A stretch of 64,000 bases of DNA, taken from contig NZ_JAUQON010000002.1 in the NCBI RefSeq assembly GCF_030580955.1, positions 310,001 to 374,000 on the forward strand, written 5' to 3'. Both the position numbers and the translations under genes were made by a program. The notes under the pieces were generated by a model. That model saw nothing but the letters and a program-made list of their open reading frames with translations, had not been told where the DNA came from and did not search any database. The stretch comes from Hymenobacter convexus (GTDB lineage: Bacteria > Bacteroidota > Bacteroidia > Cytophagales > Hymenobacteraceae). Shown here one piece after another: positions 15,461 through 24,929 of this stretch (positions are counted from its first letter, which is position 1; every line of letters starts with the position of its first letter).

Positions 15461-16417
15461 TTAGGCGTGGGCAGTAACCGCTGCTTCCGGCAGCGCGCAG
15501 CCGCTGTGGCAGCCGCCGGGCGTGGGGCCGTCTTCCACCTGCACGGTGGTATGGTGGATGTGAAATTCGCTTTCTAGGCCCTTCGATAGCGCGGCCAGCC
15601 AGGCGGCATCGGCGCCGCCGGGGCGCACGAGGTGGGCCATGAGGGCCGCGTCGTGGCCCGAGCTGCTGAGGCTCCAGATGTGCAGGTCGTGCACGGACTG
15701 GACTTCGGGCTGCTGCAACAAATAAGCGCGCACGGCTTCGGGGTCGATGCCGTCGGGCACGGCTTGGAGGCCCAGGCGGAGGCTATCGCGCAGCAGGCCC
15801 CAGGAGCTGTAGGCGATGATGCCGAGAATGATGAAGCCGATGACGGGGTCGAGCCAAACCCAACCGGTGAGTAACACGAGGCCGCCGCCGGCTACCACGC
15901 CCACGCTCACCAGCGCATCGGTGAGCATGTGCAGGTAGGCGCCGCGCACGTTCACGTCGCCCTTCTGCCCGCTGCGAAAGAGCAGGGCGGTAACACCATT
16001 GACCAAAATACCGATGCCGGCCAGCGCCATCACCCAGCGGCCGTTCACGGGCTCGGGGTGGCGCAGGTGGTCGATGGTTTCCCAGAGGATGAAGCCCAGC
16101 GCGGCGTAGAGCAGGGCCGTGTTGAGCAGCGCGGCCTGAATGGTGGCCCCGCGGTAGCCGAATGTATAGCGCTGCGTAGCCGGCCGGCCCGCCAGCCAGG
16201 CGGCGCCCCAGGCCAAGGCCAGGCTGAGGACGTCGCTCAGGTTGTGGCCGGCGTCGGAGAGCAGGGCAGCTGAGTTGGCCCAAAAGCCGCCAATGGTTTC
16301 GGCCACCACAAAGGCCAGGTTGAGGCCAATGCCAATGGCGAAGGCGGCACTGAAGGCGCCGCCGGGCGGTGGCGCAGCGTGCTGGTGGCCGGCATGGTCG
16401 GAATGGTTGTGGGGCAT
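15461..16417 (-). CDS. Cation diffusion facilitator (CDF) family metal transporter
   Basis: 318 residues. A His-rich N-terminus (MPHNHSDHAGHQHAAPP) precedes six transmembrane segments. Metal-site motifs include LLSDAGHNLSDVLSLALAWG in the second segment and YLHMLTDALVSVGVVAGG in the fifth, the paired HxxxD/DxxxD arrangement expected for a Zn2+ site. The C-terminal cytoplasmic domain (about 215-295) contains VHDLHIWSLSSSGHDAAL. It most likely exports Zn2+, or Co2+/Cd2+, in exchange for protons, as CzcD/ZitB do. Confidence 0.93.
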   Translation of the reverse strand: MPHNHSDHAGHQHAAPPPGGAFSAAFAIGIGLNLAFVVAETIGGFWANSAALLSDAGHNLSDVLSLALAWGAAWLAGRPATQRYTFGYRGATIQAALLNTALLYAALGFILWETIDHLRHPEPVNGRWVMALAGIGILVNGVTALLFRSGQKGDVNVRGAYLHMLTDALVSVGVVAGGGLVLLTGWVWLDPVIGFIILGIIAYSSWGLLRDSLRLGLQAVPDGIDPEAVRAYLLQQPEVQSVHDLHIWSLSSSGHDAALMAHLVRPGGADAAWLAALSKGLESEFHIHHTTVQVEDGPTPGGCHSGCALPEAAVTAHA

Positions 16418-16455
16418 TTGTGGCTAAACGATGAATCGAAAACAGGGTTCGGCGG

Positions 16456-17919
16456 CTACTGCACCACCACCCAGCGGCTGAGGGTGCCCGTGGCGCACTC
16501 CACTTGAAGCACATACACACCCGGGCGCAACGGCCCGGTAGCGAGGCTGAGTTCCGCCGTGGGCGGCATCGGCTGGGCAAGTACCGGCTGGGTGAGCACC
16601 GGCCGGCCCAACACATCAAGCAGCACCAGCCGCTGGGGCCGGGCTGCAGCTTCTAGCCGAACGTGCAGCTGGTCGTGCGCGGGGTTGGGATATAAGACCA
16701 AGGCTTCGGCCGCCGCTGCCGAATGGCTAGCTAGCGCCCCGGGGGCCAGCAGGCGGGCCAGGCCGGAGCGCCGTTGCCCGGCTATGCGCGGGAAGGCGCC
16801 GGCTACCAGCAGGTTGCCGTTAGGCTGGGCCACCAAGGCATACACGGTCGAAAAGGGAGGGCTAAACTGCGCCGGGTCGAGGTAGTCGGGGTCGGGCGAG
16901 CCGTTGGGCAGTAGGCCGCGCAGGGCAAAAGCCCCGGTCGCACCGCCAATGATGACCTTGCCCGTGGGCAGCGCCACCACGGCGTTGAGCGGAGTGGCGG
17001 GCATCACATTGGGCAGCGGCGAAGTGAAAGTAGGGTCCAGGGTGCCGTCGTTGAGGAAGCGCGCCACGCTGGCCCGCGTTTGGTTGCCCACGCTGATGAA
17101 GGCACCGGCCAGCACAAACCCGTTGGCCGTGTTGGCCATCGAAAGCCCGATGCCGGCCACGGTCTGGTTGGCGGGCACCGTGGTAAAGGCGGGGTCGAGG
17201 CTACCGTTGGGCAGCAGGCGCCGCACCAGTTCCAGGAAGGAGCCGTACATGTTGCCGGCCACCAGCAGCTTGCCCGACGGCTGCAGCAGCAGGGCATTCA
17301 CCTGGCCCGAATACGGCACGGCCGGCACAAAGCTGGCATCGGGCTGGCCGCTGGGCAGCACCCGCAGCACGTTAGGTACCGCGCTGCCGCCCGCTCCCGC
17401 CGCCACGAAGTAGCCGCCCAGCACAATGTTGCCATCGGGCTGCACCAGCACCGCCCGCACCTGGGGCGTAAGGCTAGAGCTGGGGGCGCGCATGTTGGGG
17501 TTGAAAGTGGCATCGAGCGCGCCGGTGGTTGAGAGCCGGGCCACACCCGTGCGGGACTGCCCGCCCACGCTCGTGAACTCGCCCACGGCCAGCACGCGGC
17601 CCTGCGCATCGGCAGCCAGGGCCAGAATCTGTCCGCCCGCAAACGCTGGCGCTACAAACGTGGTGTCCACCCGGCCGTCGGGCCACAGCCGCACGAGATT
17701 GGCCACGGCCCGGTTGTTAAACATGGCGAAGTCGCCGGCCACCAGCAGGCGGCCGTCGGCCTGCTCCACCAGCGCCCGCATGGTGGCCGGCTGCTGGGTG
17801 GCCGTGAAGGCCACCGTGGGCTCAAATGCCGGGTCCAGGGTTTGGGCCAGCAGGGGGCAATAGACTGCGGCGGCCAGCACCAACACCAGCAGCATCCGCA
17901 ACGGAGTAGAAAATGACAT
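16456..17919 (-). CDS. Delta-60 repeat surface protein with T9SS sorting domain
   Basis: 487 residues with a signal peptide (cleavage near LLAQ). The body is a series of roughly 55-60 residue delta-60 repeats, each with GxLLVAGDF-like and LDPxF/DTTF motifs (VRLWPDGRVDTTF, ARLSTTGALDATF, RRLLPNGSLDPAF), likely forming a beta-propeller. From about residue 408 a T9SS tail follows (LYPNPAHDQL ... VLLDVLGRPVLTQ ... GVYVLQVE). It is predicted to be surface-attached; ligand unknown. A larger relative is encoded at 19799-22285. Confidence 0.9.
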   Translation of the reverse strand: MSFSTPLRMLLVLVLAAAVYCPLLAQTLDPAFEPTVAFTATQQPATMRALVEQADGRLLVAGDFAMFNNRAVANLVRLWPDGRVDTTFVAPAFAGGQILALAADAQGRVLAVGEFTSVGGQSRTGVARLSTTGALDATFNPNMRAPSSSLTPQVRAVLVQPDGNIVLGGYFVAAGAGGSAVPNVLRVLPSGQPDASFVPAVPYSGQVNALLLQPSGKLLVAGNMYGSFLELVRRLLPNGSLDPAFTTVPANQTVAGIGLSMANTANGFVLAGAFISVGNQTRASVARFLNDGTLDPTFTSPLPNVMPATPLNAVVALPTGKVIIGGATGAFALRGLLPNGSPDPDYLDPAQFSPPFSTVYALVAQPNGNLLVAGAFPRIAGQRRSGLARLLAPGALASHSAAAAEALVLYPNPAHDQLHVRLEAAARPQRLVLLDVLGRPVLTQPVLAQPMPPTAELSLATGPLRPGVYVLQVECATGTLSRWVVVQ

Positions 17920-17978
17920 GGATTAAGAGGAGCGAGGAAGATGCCTAAATATAAGGCGCCCCCCCGGCCCCGCCCAGC

Positions 17979-18677
17979 TCAGGCAGAAAGGCGCGTCAGT
18001 ACTTCGTCAATCAGGCCGTATTCCTTCGCCTCATCTGCCCGCATCCAGTAGTCACGGTCCGAGTCGTCGTGGATTTGCTGGTAGGTTTTGCCGGTGCGCT
18101 CGGCGTAGATTTGGTACAGCTCCTGGCGCAGCTTCACCACCTCGCGGGCCGTGATTTCGATATCGGCCGACGGCCCTTGCACCCCGCCGCTGGGCTGGTG
18201 AATCATGACGCGGGCGTGGGGCAGGGCCGAGCGTTTGCCGATGGCGCCGCCGCAGAGCAGGAAGGCGCCCATGCTGGCCGCCAACCCGGTGCAAATGGTG
18301 GCCACATCGGGCTGCACGTACTGCATGGTGTCATAAATGCCGAAGCCGGCGTACACGGAGCCGCCCGGCGAGTTGATGTAAAGTAGGATGTCCTTGCGGG
18401 CATCGGCCGATTCCAGAAAAAGCAGCTGGGCGTTGATGATGTTGGCGATGTTGTCATCGACGGCCTGGCCGAGGAAGATAATGCGGTCCATCATCAAGCG
18501 CGAAAACACGTCGATTTCGCGGAAATTATGCGGCCGCTCCTCGATGACGGAACGGGTCATGTTGGTAATGTAAGGCCGGGCCCGGCCTTCGGCGTGGGCC
18601 GTGTATTGGTCTACGCGCAGGCCGTTGAGGCCCTGGCCGTGGACGGCAAATTTTCGAAATTCTTGTTTGTTCAACAT
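17979..18677 (-). CDS. clpP: ATP-dependent Clp protease proteolytic subunit
   Basis: 232 residues from the ATG at 18677 ([14 protein letters not shown]). The serine-protease triad is intact: Ser135 in [11 protein letters not shown], His160 in MIHQPSGG and Asp209 in [22 protein letters not shown] provides the oxyanion strand. The N-terminus is about 35 residues longer than in E. coli ClpP, which may be a propeptide. It forms the cytosolic 14-mer chamber working with ClpX or ClpA/C. Unusually, neither tig nor clpX is adjacent; it sits between a delta-60 protein and an ECF sigma operon. Confidence 0.95.
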   Translation of the reverse strand: MLNKQEFRKFAVHGQGLNGLRVDQYTAHAEGRARPYITNMTRSVIEERPHNFREIDVFSRLMMDRIIFLGQAVDDNIANIINAQLLFLESADARKDILLYINSPGGSVYAGFGIYDTMQYVQPDVATICTGLAASMGAFLLCGGAIGKRSALPHARVMIHQPSGGVQGPSADIEITAREVVKLRQELYQIYAERTGKTYQQIHDDSDRDYWMRADEAKEYGLIDEVLTRLSA

Positions 18678-18801
18678 GAGAATAAGAGATGATTGAGCGA
18701 AAAAAAGAGGCATGAGCAGCCCAGCCCCGCCGGAAATAGCGGAGGGCATTGCAGGCCCAGACGAGGGTTTTCATTCGATAATAGCCTGATTCAGCGGCTG
18801 G

Positions 18802-19068
18802 CTACCACGGCTTCAGCTGCTGCCAGAGCCGGGCCCATGGGTTGGTCGGCAGCCCATACAGCCGCTCATGAATCGTGCGGAGCTCCCGCCGCAGCTGGCG
18901 CCGCCCGGCCAGGCGCAGGCCCTGGTACAGCCGCTGCTGGGCGTCCGTGTCGGCCGCCAGCTCGCCATCGAGCAAGTGGCGCAACTGCCAGTCCTCGGCC
19001 GACAGCGCGGCGGGGCCATTCAGCAACTGCTCTTCAATCAGGCGCAGGCGTTCGAGCTCGGTTCGCAT
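18802..19068 (-). CDS. Small charged protein downstream of ECF sigma factor
   Basis: 88 residues, soluble, helical and Arg/Leu-rich (LRLIEEQLLNGPAALSAEDWQLRHLLDGELAAD), with no transmembrane segment. Its ATG lies two bases beyond the sigma factor stop, so the pair is translationally coupled. Position and the N-terminal helical pattern suggest a sigma-interacting protein or the cytoplasmic anti-sigma part of a shortened regulator, but no zinc-binding HxxxCxxC motif is present. The role is inference from context. Confidence 0.75.
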   Translation of the reverse strand: MRTELERLRLIEEQLLNGPAALSAEDWQLRHLLDGELAADTDAQQRLYQGLRLAGRRQLRRELRTIHERLYGLPTNPWARLWQQLKPW

Positions 19069-19070
19069 GG

Positions 19071-19646
19071 CTAGTATTCAATGGTTTCGGCTCGAAAGAC
19101 CGCGCGCACCGACTCGCGCAGCCGCTCCAAGCATTTGAACTTCTGCACCGTAGCCGAGCGCACGGAGCGGTAGTCGTGGTCGGCCGCAATCTGCGTCAGG
19201 GGCTGCTGGAAGTAGTAGAAGGCCAGCAGCAGGCTTTTGCAGCGGACGCCCAGCCGCTCCACGTAGTCGAGCACGGCGAAGCTGGTTTCCTCGGTTTCGG
19301 GTGCGGCTTCGGCGGCCAGCGGGCCGGGGTCGTCGGGCAGGGCCTCGTGGGGCAGGCGGGCGCGGCGGCGCAGCTCATGCCGCCACAGGTTGCGGCTGAT
19401 GCCCATAAGGTAGGTACTGGGCGCGGCCGTGAGCGTTAGGGTTTCGCCTACTGCCTGCTCGTAGAAAACGACCAGGGCATCCTGGAATACGTCCTGCGCG
19501 TCCTCGGCCGAGCCGCCGTGACGCAGAACGTGACGGCTTACCGAAGGGAAAGCCCGGCGGTAAAGCTGCGTGAGCGCCTGCTCCCGGTGGATGAGCAAGG
19601 CGTGGCGGAGGGAGGCGGCGGGCGAAGTATCGGATGGAGCAGTCAT
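19071..19646 (-). CDS. ECF-type RNA polymerase sigma factor
   Basis: 191 residues from the ATG at 19646 (MTAPSDTSPAASLRHAL). Region 2 covers about residues 20-95 (ALTQLYRRAFPSVSRHVL, SAEDAQDVFQDALVVFYEQ, TYLMGISRNLWRHELRR). Region 4 covers about 130-185 (CKSLLLAFYYFQQPLTQIAADHDY, SVRSATVQKFKCLERLR). It is expected to direct RNA polymerase to an alternative promoter set. It is co-transcribed with the 88-residue protein just downstream; no membrane anti-sigma factor or TonB receptor is directly linked, so the signal is unknown. Confidence 0.9.
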   Translation of the reverse strand: MTAPSDTSPAASLRHALLIHREQALTQLYRRAFPSVSRHVLRHGGSAEDAQDVFQDALVVFYEQAVGETLTLTAAPSTYLMGISRNLWRHELRRRARLPHEALPDDPGPLAAEAAPETEETSFAVLDYVERLGVRCKSLLLAFYYFQQPLTQIAADHDYRSVRSATVQKFKCLERLRESVRAVFRAETIEY

Positions 19647-19703
19647 GACGGAAGACGTGGTACCAATTAATCCATTTCCGGCCCAACTATCACCGGGGTA
19701 CTT

Positions 19704-19740
19704 AAAAAAAGATGGCCTGCATCCACAAAAGACGCAAGCC
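19704..19740 (-). terminator. Possible terminator after the large delta-60 protein gene
   Basis: On the minus strand GGCTTGC pairs imperfectly with GCAGGCC, followed by a seven-T run; it lies 59 bases beyond the stop at 19799. The stem is weak. Confidence 0.4.
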
Positions 19741-19798
19741 ACCAAAATAGTGCGGGCAATGGCCGCGTGGCCAACGATATACGGCCACCCAAACGCGG

Positions 19799-22285
19799 CT
19801 ATTCAATCACCACGCGGCGGGTAACCGGCCCCCCCGCATAGTCCACCCGCAGCAAGTAGGTGCCGGGCGACAAATGGCTGGTGGTTAGTCGCATTTCGGG
19901 GTTCACAACCGCCTGCGTAAGCACTGGCCGGCCGAGCGCATCGAGCAGCGTCACGGCGCGGGGGCTGGCCGTGGCATCAAGCTGAAGCATAAGCTCGGCG
20001 TGCGCCGGGTTGGGATAGGCGGCCAGGACGGCGGCCGAACGGGTAGCCACCACGGCCAGCGGCTGCGCCGCCTTGTACGATACGAAGCTCAGCTGCTGGG
20101 TGAGGGGAGCGTTAAAGTAGAAAAAACTTCCCCCCACCATGACGCGGCCACTGCTGGTGCACAGCACCGCTGACACCGCGCCGGCTCCCGACGCGGGCAC
20201 AAACCCGGGGTCTGGCGTACCACTCAGCAGCAACTGATAGAGCCCGATGGTGGGGGCTGCGGACGCGCCGTAGTTCAGAAAAAAACCGCCCACGAGCAGC
20301 CGTCCATCCGGTTGATAGGCCAGGTTTTTTGCCCAGAAAACACTGCGGTCTAATGGGTCCGTGAACGTGCTGTCGCGCCGGCCGTTGGCCAACAGGCGGA
20401 TGATGGAAGCCCGCTGCCCCGCGACGGCCCCCGGCATTTGCCCACACAGCGTGATGCGGCCGTTGGGTTGCAGCACCACATCGGTGGTGAGGCCGCTGCC
20501 GTAGTTGCGCACCGCGGTGGGCACAAAGCTGGGGTCGAACTGGCCAGTGGCTTGCACCCGCACCGCCGTGGGGCCGTCCAGTAGCAGCACCCGGCCGTCG
20601 GGCTGCACCAGCGCTTGCGACGCGTTGGTGAGGCGCAGGCTTTGCGATACCACAAAAGAAGGGTCGAAATCACCGTTGGCCAGGAAACGGGCCGCGTCCA
20701 GGTAGGCGAATGAATACGCAAATGGCCCGGTCATGACAAACCGGCCATCGGCCTGTACCGCCAGCCCCGCCACCGAGTAATTGGGCAGGTAGGAGCGAAA
20801 CAACGGGTCGAGCTGCCCGGCTGGATTGAGCCGCAGCACCCCGCCCCGGCTCACCCCGTTTACCGTCGAAAACCCACTCACCAACAGCTGATTGTTGGGA
20901 GGCTGCACGAGTACCCGGTCCAGCGCATCGGTGAGCGGCACCCGGTTGCTGAAGGCCGTATCGACCTCGGCCAGGCCCGGCCGCAGGCGGGCCAGGTTGG
21001 GCGAAGGGTAGCCGTTCACCAGGTCGAAGCGGCCGGCCAGCACCACGCCCAGGCCGGGGTGTTCCGCCATGCGCCGCACGGCCCCCGGCTCGTAAAGCTG
21101 CGGCCGAAAAGCCGGGTCGAGCGGCCCGGCCGGCTGCATCCGATACAGGCTGCCGGGGCTGGTGCGCGTCCGGTGCAGAAACCGGCCGCCCAGCACCAGC
21201 GCGCCGGCCGTGTCGAGGGTGGCTACCCGCAGCTGCACGGGCCATTGGGCAAAGCCGGTGAAAGCCGGGTCGGGCTGGCCGGAGGCCAGCAGGCGCACCG
21301 CCGTGGCCGTGGCCGGCGTGGTGGGCAGCACCAGCAGGTTGCCGTTGCGCAAGAGGTGCACGCGGCGGCCGTCGCCGGTTTTCACGAAACCGTAAGTAGC
21401 GGGCGCCTGAAAGGCAGGGTCGAGGCTGCCGGTGGGCAGCAGCTGGTGCAAGCCGCCCGCCCGGCCCTGCACCGTGAGCGTGGGCCGGCCCGCCACGAGA
21501 ATCTGGCCGCCGGGCCGCAACAGAATTTCCTGCACATCGCCGCCGCTGGTCACGTTGGCCTGAAACGTGAGGTCGCGCTGGCCATTGGGCAGCAGCCGAA
21601 TCAGAGCCGGCGCGGGCGACACGAAGTAGCCGCCCACCAAAATTTTGCCATCGGGCTGCACGGCCAGGGCCGTCACGTAGTCGCTGGTTCGCCCCCCCAG
21701 CACGGCCGAAAACCCGGTGTCCAGCGTACCGTTGGCATTCAGCCGGATGAGCAGGCTCACCCCGGAAGCCGTATTGCCGCTGCCCGCCAACAAGATTTTG
21801 CCGTCGGGCTGAATGGCCATGATGCGCAGCGTGGGCACAAAAAAAGTGGCCGGCATCTGAAACGAGTAGTCGAACGCGCCGTTGGCCAGCAGGCGGATGA
21901 CCGTGGCCGAAAGCTGCGGCGCCAGGGTCGAGGCTACGGCGCCGGGGCTGGCCAGCAGCAGCCGGCCATCGGGGTAAAAGCGGGCTAAGGCCGGCAGCGT
22001 TTCCGATGCCCCGTTTGTGTCAATAACCCCCGCATGTTGGTGGAAAGCCGCATCAACCTGACCCCGCGCATCGAAAACAGTCAATTTGCCCAACAACTGG
22101 CCATCGGTGTAAGCCTGCTGGCCGATTACCGCGACCTTGCCTTGGGGTGAGGTGTCGGCCGATTGCAATTCCGAATACTGCTGAACGTCAACGGCAAAGG
22201 TAGAATCAGGCCGTTGGGCCTGGCTATTAAAAGCCAGCCAGGCCCAGGCCCAGCTCAGCAGCACTGCGCGGTAGATAAATTTCAT
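19799..22285 (-). CDS. Large delta-60 repeat protein with T9SS sorting domain
   Basis: 828 residues from the ATG at 22285 (MKFIYRAVLLSWAW), with a signal peptide ending near NSQAQ. About a dozen delta-60 repeats fill residues 30-740, each carrying a PDGKILLAG/GG-like strand and LDxxF turns (NANGTLDTGF, LLPNGQRDLTF, PAGQLDPLF). The last 80 residues are a T9SS tail (AYPNPAHAELML ... TLLDALGRPVLTQAV ... LSPGTYLLRV). Predicted to be a surface-exposed beta-propeller-like protein; ligand unknown. It ends 27 bases after the TonB receptor stop region on the same strand and may be co-transcribed with it. Confidence 0.9.
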   Translation of the reverse strand: MKFIYRAVLLSWAWAWLAFNSQAQRPDSTFAVDVQQYSELQSADTSPQGKVAVIGQQAYTDGQLLGKLTVFDARGQVDAAFHQHAGVIDTNGASETLPALARFYPDGRLLLASPGAVASTLAPQLSATVIRLLANGAFDYSFQMPATFFVPTLRIMAIQPDGKILLAGSGNTASGVSLLIRLNANGTLDTGFSAVLGGRTSDYVTALAVQPDGKILVGGYFVSPAPALIRLLPNGQRDLTFQANVTSGGDVQEILLRPGGQILVAGRPTLTVQGRAGGLHQLLPTGSLDPAFQAPATYGFVKTGDGRRVHLLRNGNLLVLPTTPATATAVRLLASGQPDPAFTGFAQWPVQLRVATLDTAGALVLGGRFLHRTRTSPGSLYRMQPAGPLDPAFRPQLYEPGAVRRMAEHPGLGVVLAGRFDLVNGYPSPNLARLRPGLAEVDTAFSNRVPLTDALDRVLVQPPNNQLLVSGFSTVNGVSRGGVLRLNPAGQLDPLFRSYLPNYSVAGLAVQADGRFVMTGPFAYSFAYLDAARFLANGDFDPSFVVSQSLRLTNASQALVQPDGRVLLLDGPTAVRVQATGQFDPSFVPTAVRNYGSGLTTDVVLQPNGRITLCGQMPGAVAGQRASIIRLLANGRRDSTFTDPLDRSVFWAKNLAYQPDGRLLVGGFFLNYGASAAPTIGLYQLLLSGTPDPGFVPASGAGAVSAVLCTSSGRVMVGGSFFYFNAPLTQQLSFVSYKAAQPLAVVATRSAAVLAAYPNPAHAELMLQLDATASPRAVTLLDALGRPVLTQAVVNPEMRLTTSHLSPGTYLLRVDYAGGPVTRRVVIE

Positions 22286-22312
22286 TGGAGAATGTATTTT
22301 CTCCAAAGGTAC

Positions 22313-24817
22313 CTACTTGAACGCCAGCGGTACCACCAGCCGCACACTCACGTTGCGCCCTTGGTTGAACACGCCGGTGCGCCCGTTTGAGGCGTTGTAG
22401 TCGGCGTATTTCAGGCGGCTGAGGTGGCTTTGGTAGCCCACGTCGAACAGGTTGTTGGCCGTGACGAAGAGCGAGAAGAGCGTGCGACCCTGGGCGTCGG
22501 CCACGTCGGTGCCCAGGCCGGCGTTGAATAAGGTGTAGCCCGGCGTGGCCGTTTCGGTATCAAACGCCGAGAAGTAGCGGTTCTGGGCGAAGGTGCGCTC
22601 CATCTGGAACCGCGCGTAGGGGTTGGTGATGCGCTTGCCTTGGCGGCGGAAGTTGGCCCGCAGCTCCGACTGCAGCCGGTCGGCCGGGATGAAGGGCAGG
22701 TATTGCTGGTTGGCTTCCACGTTCAGCTGCCGGGCGCGCACCATCGAGAACGAGTTTTCGAAGTGCAGCCAGTCGAGCGGGTGGGGGTGAAAGTCGAGGC
22801 TCACCTCGCCGCCGTAGAGGCGGGCCTGGCCCTGCTCGTACTTATAGGCGCCGGTGCCGTTGCGCAACGAGTCGGCCCCGCTGGCGGTCAGCAATCGACG
22901 CGTGAAAATGTAGTTGCTGATGCTGTTTTCGAACGCATCGACGCTGAAGCGCACGTGGTCCGTCACGTAGCTCACGCCGGCATCTACCTGCAGGCTGGTT
23001 TCGGCGGCCAGGTTTTCGTTGCCGATTTCGTAGCGAATAGTGCCCTCGTGCTGGCCATTCGAGCCCAGCTCGGCAATGTTGGGCGCCCGGAAGCCGCGGG
23101 CCAGGTTGGCCTTCACCGTCAGGCGCTCGCTCAGGCTATATGCCAGTCCCAGGCTGCCGCTGTAGTTGTGAAAGTTGCTCGAAAAGCCCGGAAACTTGGT
23201 TTCGGCCGTGGGGGCGGTACTGGGCCGCTCGTTGGCGTCGAGCAGCAGGCGGTCGGCCGAAATCTGGCGCACGTCATACCGCAGCCCACCGCTGATATCG
23301 AGCGCGCCGATGGTTTTCTTGGCCACCCCAAACACGCCGCCCTCGTTCACGCGGTAAGCCGGAATCAGAAATTCCACGCCCAGGTTGCGGTTTTGCTGGT
23401 GCAGGCCGGTGCTGCCCAGGGTCAGGTTCCAGCCATTTTTTTCGGGCAGGAAGTAGCGCAGCGCGTAGTCCACGGTGCGCAACTGGAAGTAGAGCGAGGT
23501 TTCCGCCGGGTCGAGCACGTTGCCGTACTCGCGCCGCAGGTTTTGCTGGTAGCTCACCTGCAGCGTCAGGCGCCCGCCCTGGTCGCCCAGAATGAAATTG
23601 TTGTCGGTGCCGATGCGCAGGTGGTTGATTTGCTGCTGGGGCACGGCCAGCCCGTAACCGCGCAGGTCGGCGTCGGTCACGGGCACGCTCCGCGTCGAGT
23701 CGCCGCTGGGCACGTCCTTGGTGAAGCGGCCGCTGGCATCGCGGGCGCCTTCGGTCAGCCCCAGTCGCTGGTTGAAGCTGCTGAACGTGAGGTGCGAATA
23801 GCCCCAGCTCTTGTTCACGCCCACGTAGCCGTTGGCGTCCCACTCATTGAAGCCGGAGTTGTACACGCGGCTGTCGTAGCGGTTCTGGTAGTCGCCGGCC
23901 ACTTTGCGGGTGCCGCGCACCAGCCAGTTCAGGCCGTTGAGGTTGCCCGCGTTCAGCAGGGAGTAGCCTTGCTGGTGGTTGTTGGTCTGGTAGCTGCCCG
24001 TGGCCGCCCCCATGATGCGGCCCTCGGCCACCGGGTCGGGCGCCACAAAGTTGATGACGCCGGCCATGGCATCGGACCCGTACAGCAGCGAGCCCGGCCC
24101 CTTGATAATCTCGGCCCGGTCCACGCTAAACTCGTCAATCTCAATGCCGTGCTCGTCGCCCCACTGCTGGCCTTCCTGCTTCGAGCCGTTGTTGAGCGTC
24201 ACCACGCGGTTGTAGCCCAGCCCGCGCACAACAGGCTTGCTGATGGCCGCGCCGGTGGTAATCTGGGCCACGCCGGGCGTGTGGGCAATGGCATCCACTA
24301 GGTTAGAGGCCGAGGTTTGATTCAGCCGCGTGCGGTCGACTACCGACGTGGGCACCGGGGAGCGCCGCAACTGCGTGGCCTGCGACACACCCGTGACCAC
24401 CACCTGGCCGATTTCAGTGGCCGCCGCCGTCAACTTGATTTCCAGCGGCTGGCTGGCGCCCGTGTCTACAGTTTGCGTCACGGTGTTATAACCCAACGAG
24501 CGCACCTGCATGGTGAAGCGCCCGCGCGGCAGGTTGGCAAACGAAAAGCTGCCATCGGGCCCGGTGGCGGCGCCCTGTTTCAAATCATCAAACAACACGG
24601 TGGAGCCTGGCAGGACCTCCCCGGTGGCAGCATCCAGCACGCGGCCGGTGAGGGGCGGCGCCACGGTCCGGCCGCGGGTGGCCGCCGGGGCGGGACCCGC
24701 AGCATTCTGCCCATTTTGGGCAAAGGCTGGGGTGATTGAGCTACCGAGTAAGCCCAACAGAGTGAGCGCAGTGGGGCGGATTTCTAAGAAATTAGATTTC
24801 AATAAGAATGCAAACAT
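22313..24817 (-). CDS. TonB-dependent outer-membrane receptor
   Basis: 834 residues from the ATG at 24817. After the signal peptide there is a carboxypeptidase-regulatory-like domain (about residues 50-135, LTGRVLDAATGEVLPGSTVLF ... LGYNTVTQ), a plug domain (about 140-260, with VVVTGVSQATQLRR, PGVAQITTGAAISKPVVRGLG and IIKGPGSLLYGSDAMAGVINF) and a 22-strand barrel to the end (final residues VSVRLVVPLAFK). It imports a ligand using TonB energy. The plug's GYNRVVTLNNG...QWGDEHG stretch resembles receptors of the zinc/copper-type branch. The small His-rich secreted protein encoded just upstream supports a metal-linked role (inference). Confidence 0.93.
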   Translation of the reverse strand: MFAFLLKSNFLEIRPTALTLLGLLGSSITPAFAQNGQNAAGPAPAATRGRTVAPPLTGRVLDAATGEVLPGSTVLFDDLKQGAATGPDGSFSFANLPRGRFTMQVRSLGYNTVTQTVDTGASQPLEIKLTAAATEIGQVVVTGVSQATQLRRSPVPTSVVDRTRLNQTSASNLVDAIAHTPGVAQITTGAAISKPVVRGLGYNRVVTLNNGSKQEGQQWGDEHGIEIDEFSVDRAEIIKGPGSLLYGSDAMAGVINFVAPDPVAEGRIMGAATGSYQTNNHQQGYSLLNAGNLNGLNWLVRGTRKVAGDYQNRYDSRVYNSGFNEWDANGYVGVNKSWGYSHLTFSSFNQRLGLTEGARDASGRFTKDVPSGDSTRSVPVTDADLRGYGLAVPQQQINHLRIGTDNNFILGDQGGRLTLQVSYQQNLRREYGNVLDPAETSLYFQLRTVDYALRYFLPEKNGWNLTLGSTGLHQQNRNLGVEFLIPAYRVNEGGVFGVAKKTIGALDISGGLRYDVRQISADRLLLDANERPSTAPTAETKFPGFSSNFHNYSGSLGLAYSLSERLTVKANLARGFRAPNIAELGSNGQHEGTIRYEIGNENLAAETSLQVDAGVSYVTDHVRFSVDAFENSISNYIFTRRLLTASGADSLRNGTGAYKYEQGQARLYGGEVSLDFHPHPLDWLHFENSFSMVRARQLNVEANQQYLPFIPADRLQSELRANFRRQGKRITNPYARFQMERTFAQNRYFSAFDTETATPGYTLFNAGLGTDVADAQGRTLFSLFVTANNLFDVGYQSHLSRLKYADYNASNGRTGVFNQGRNVSVRLVVPLAFK

Positions 24818-24929
24818 GAAACAAAAAGGAAGGCCGCGCCAAGGCGGCATAAGCGCAGGCGCCGGCCCCCGGACCGCGGCGCAGTCGGGGCAGGGCGTAG
24901 CTTAAAATCAACAGAAGCCGGGGTGCCGC

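Noticed and set aside
22640..24301. 553-codon open frame on the plus strand
   Set aside because: Antisense shadow of the TonB receptor; composition (His/Val/Gln-rich) is typical of a GC-rich reverse frame and no domain is visible.
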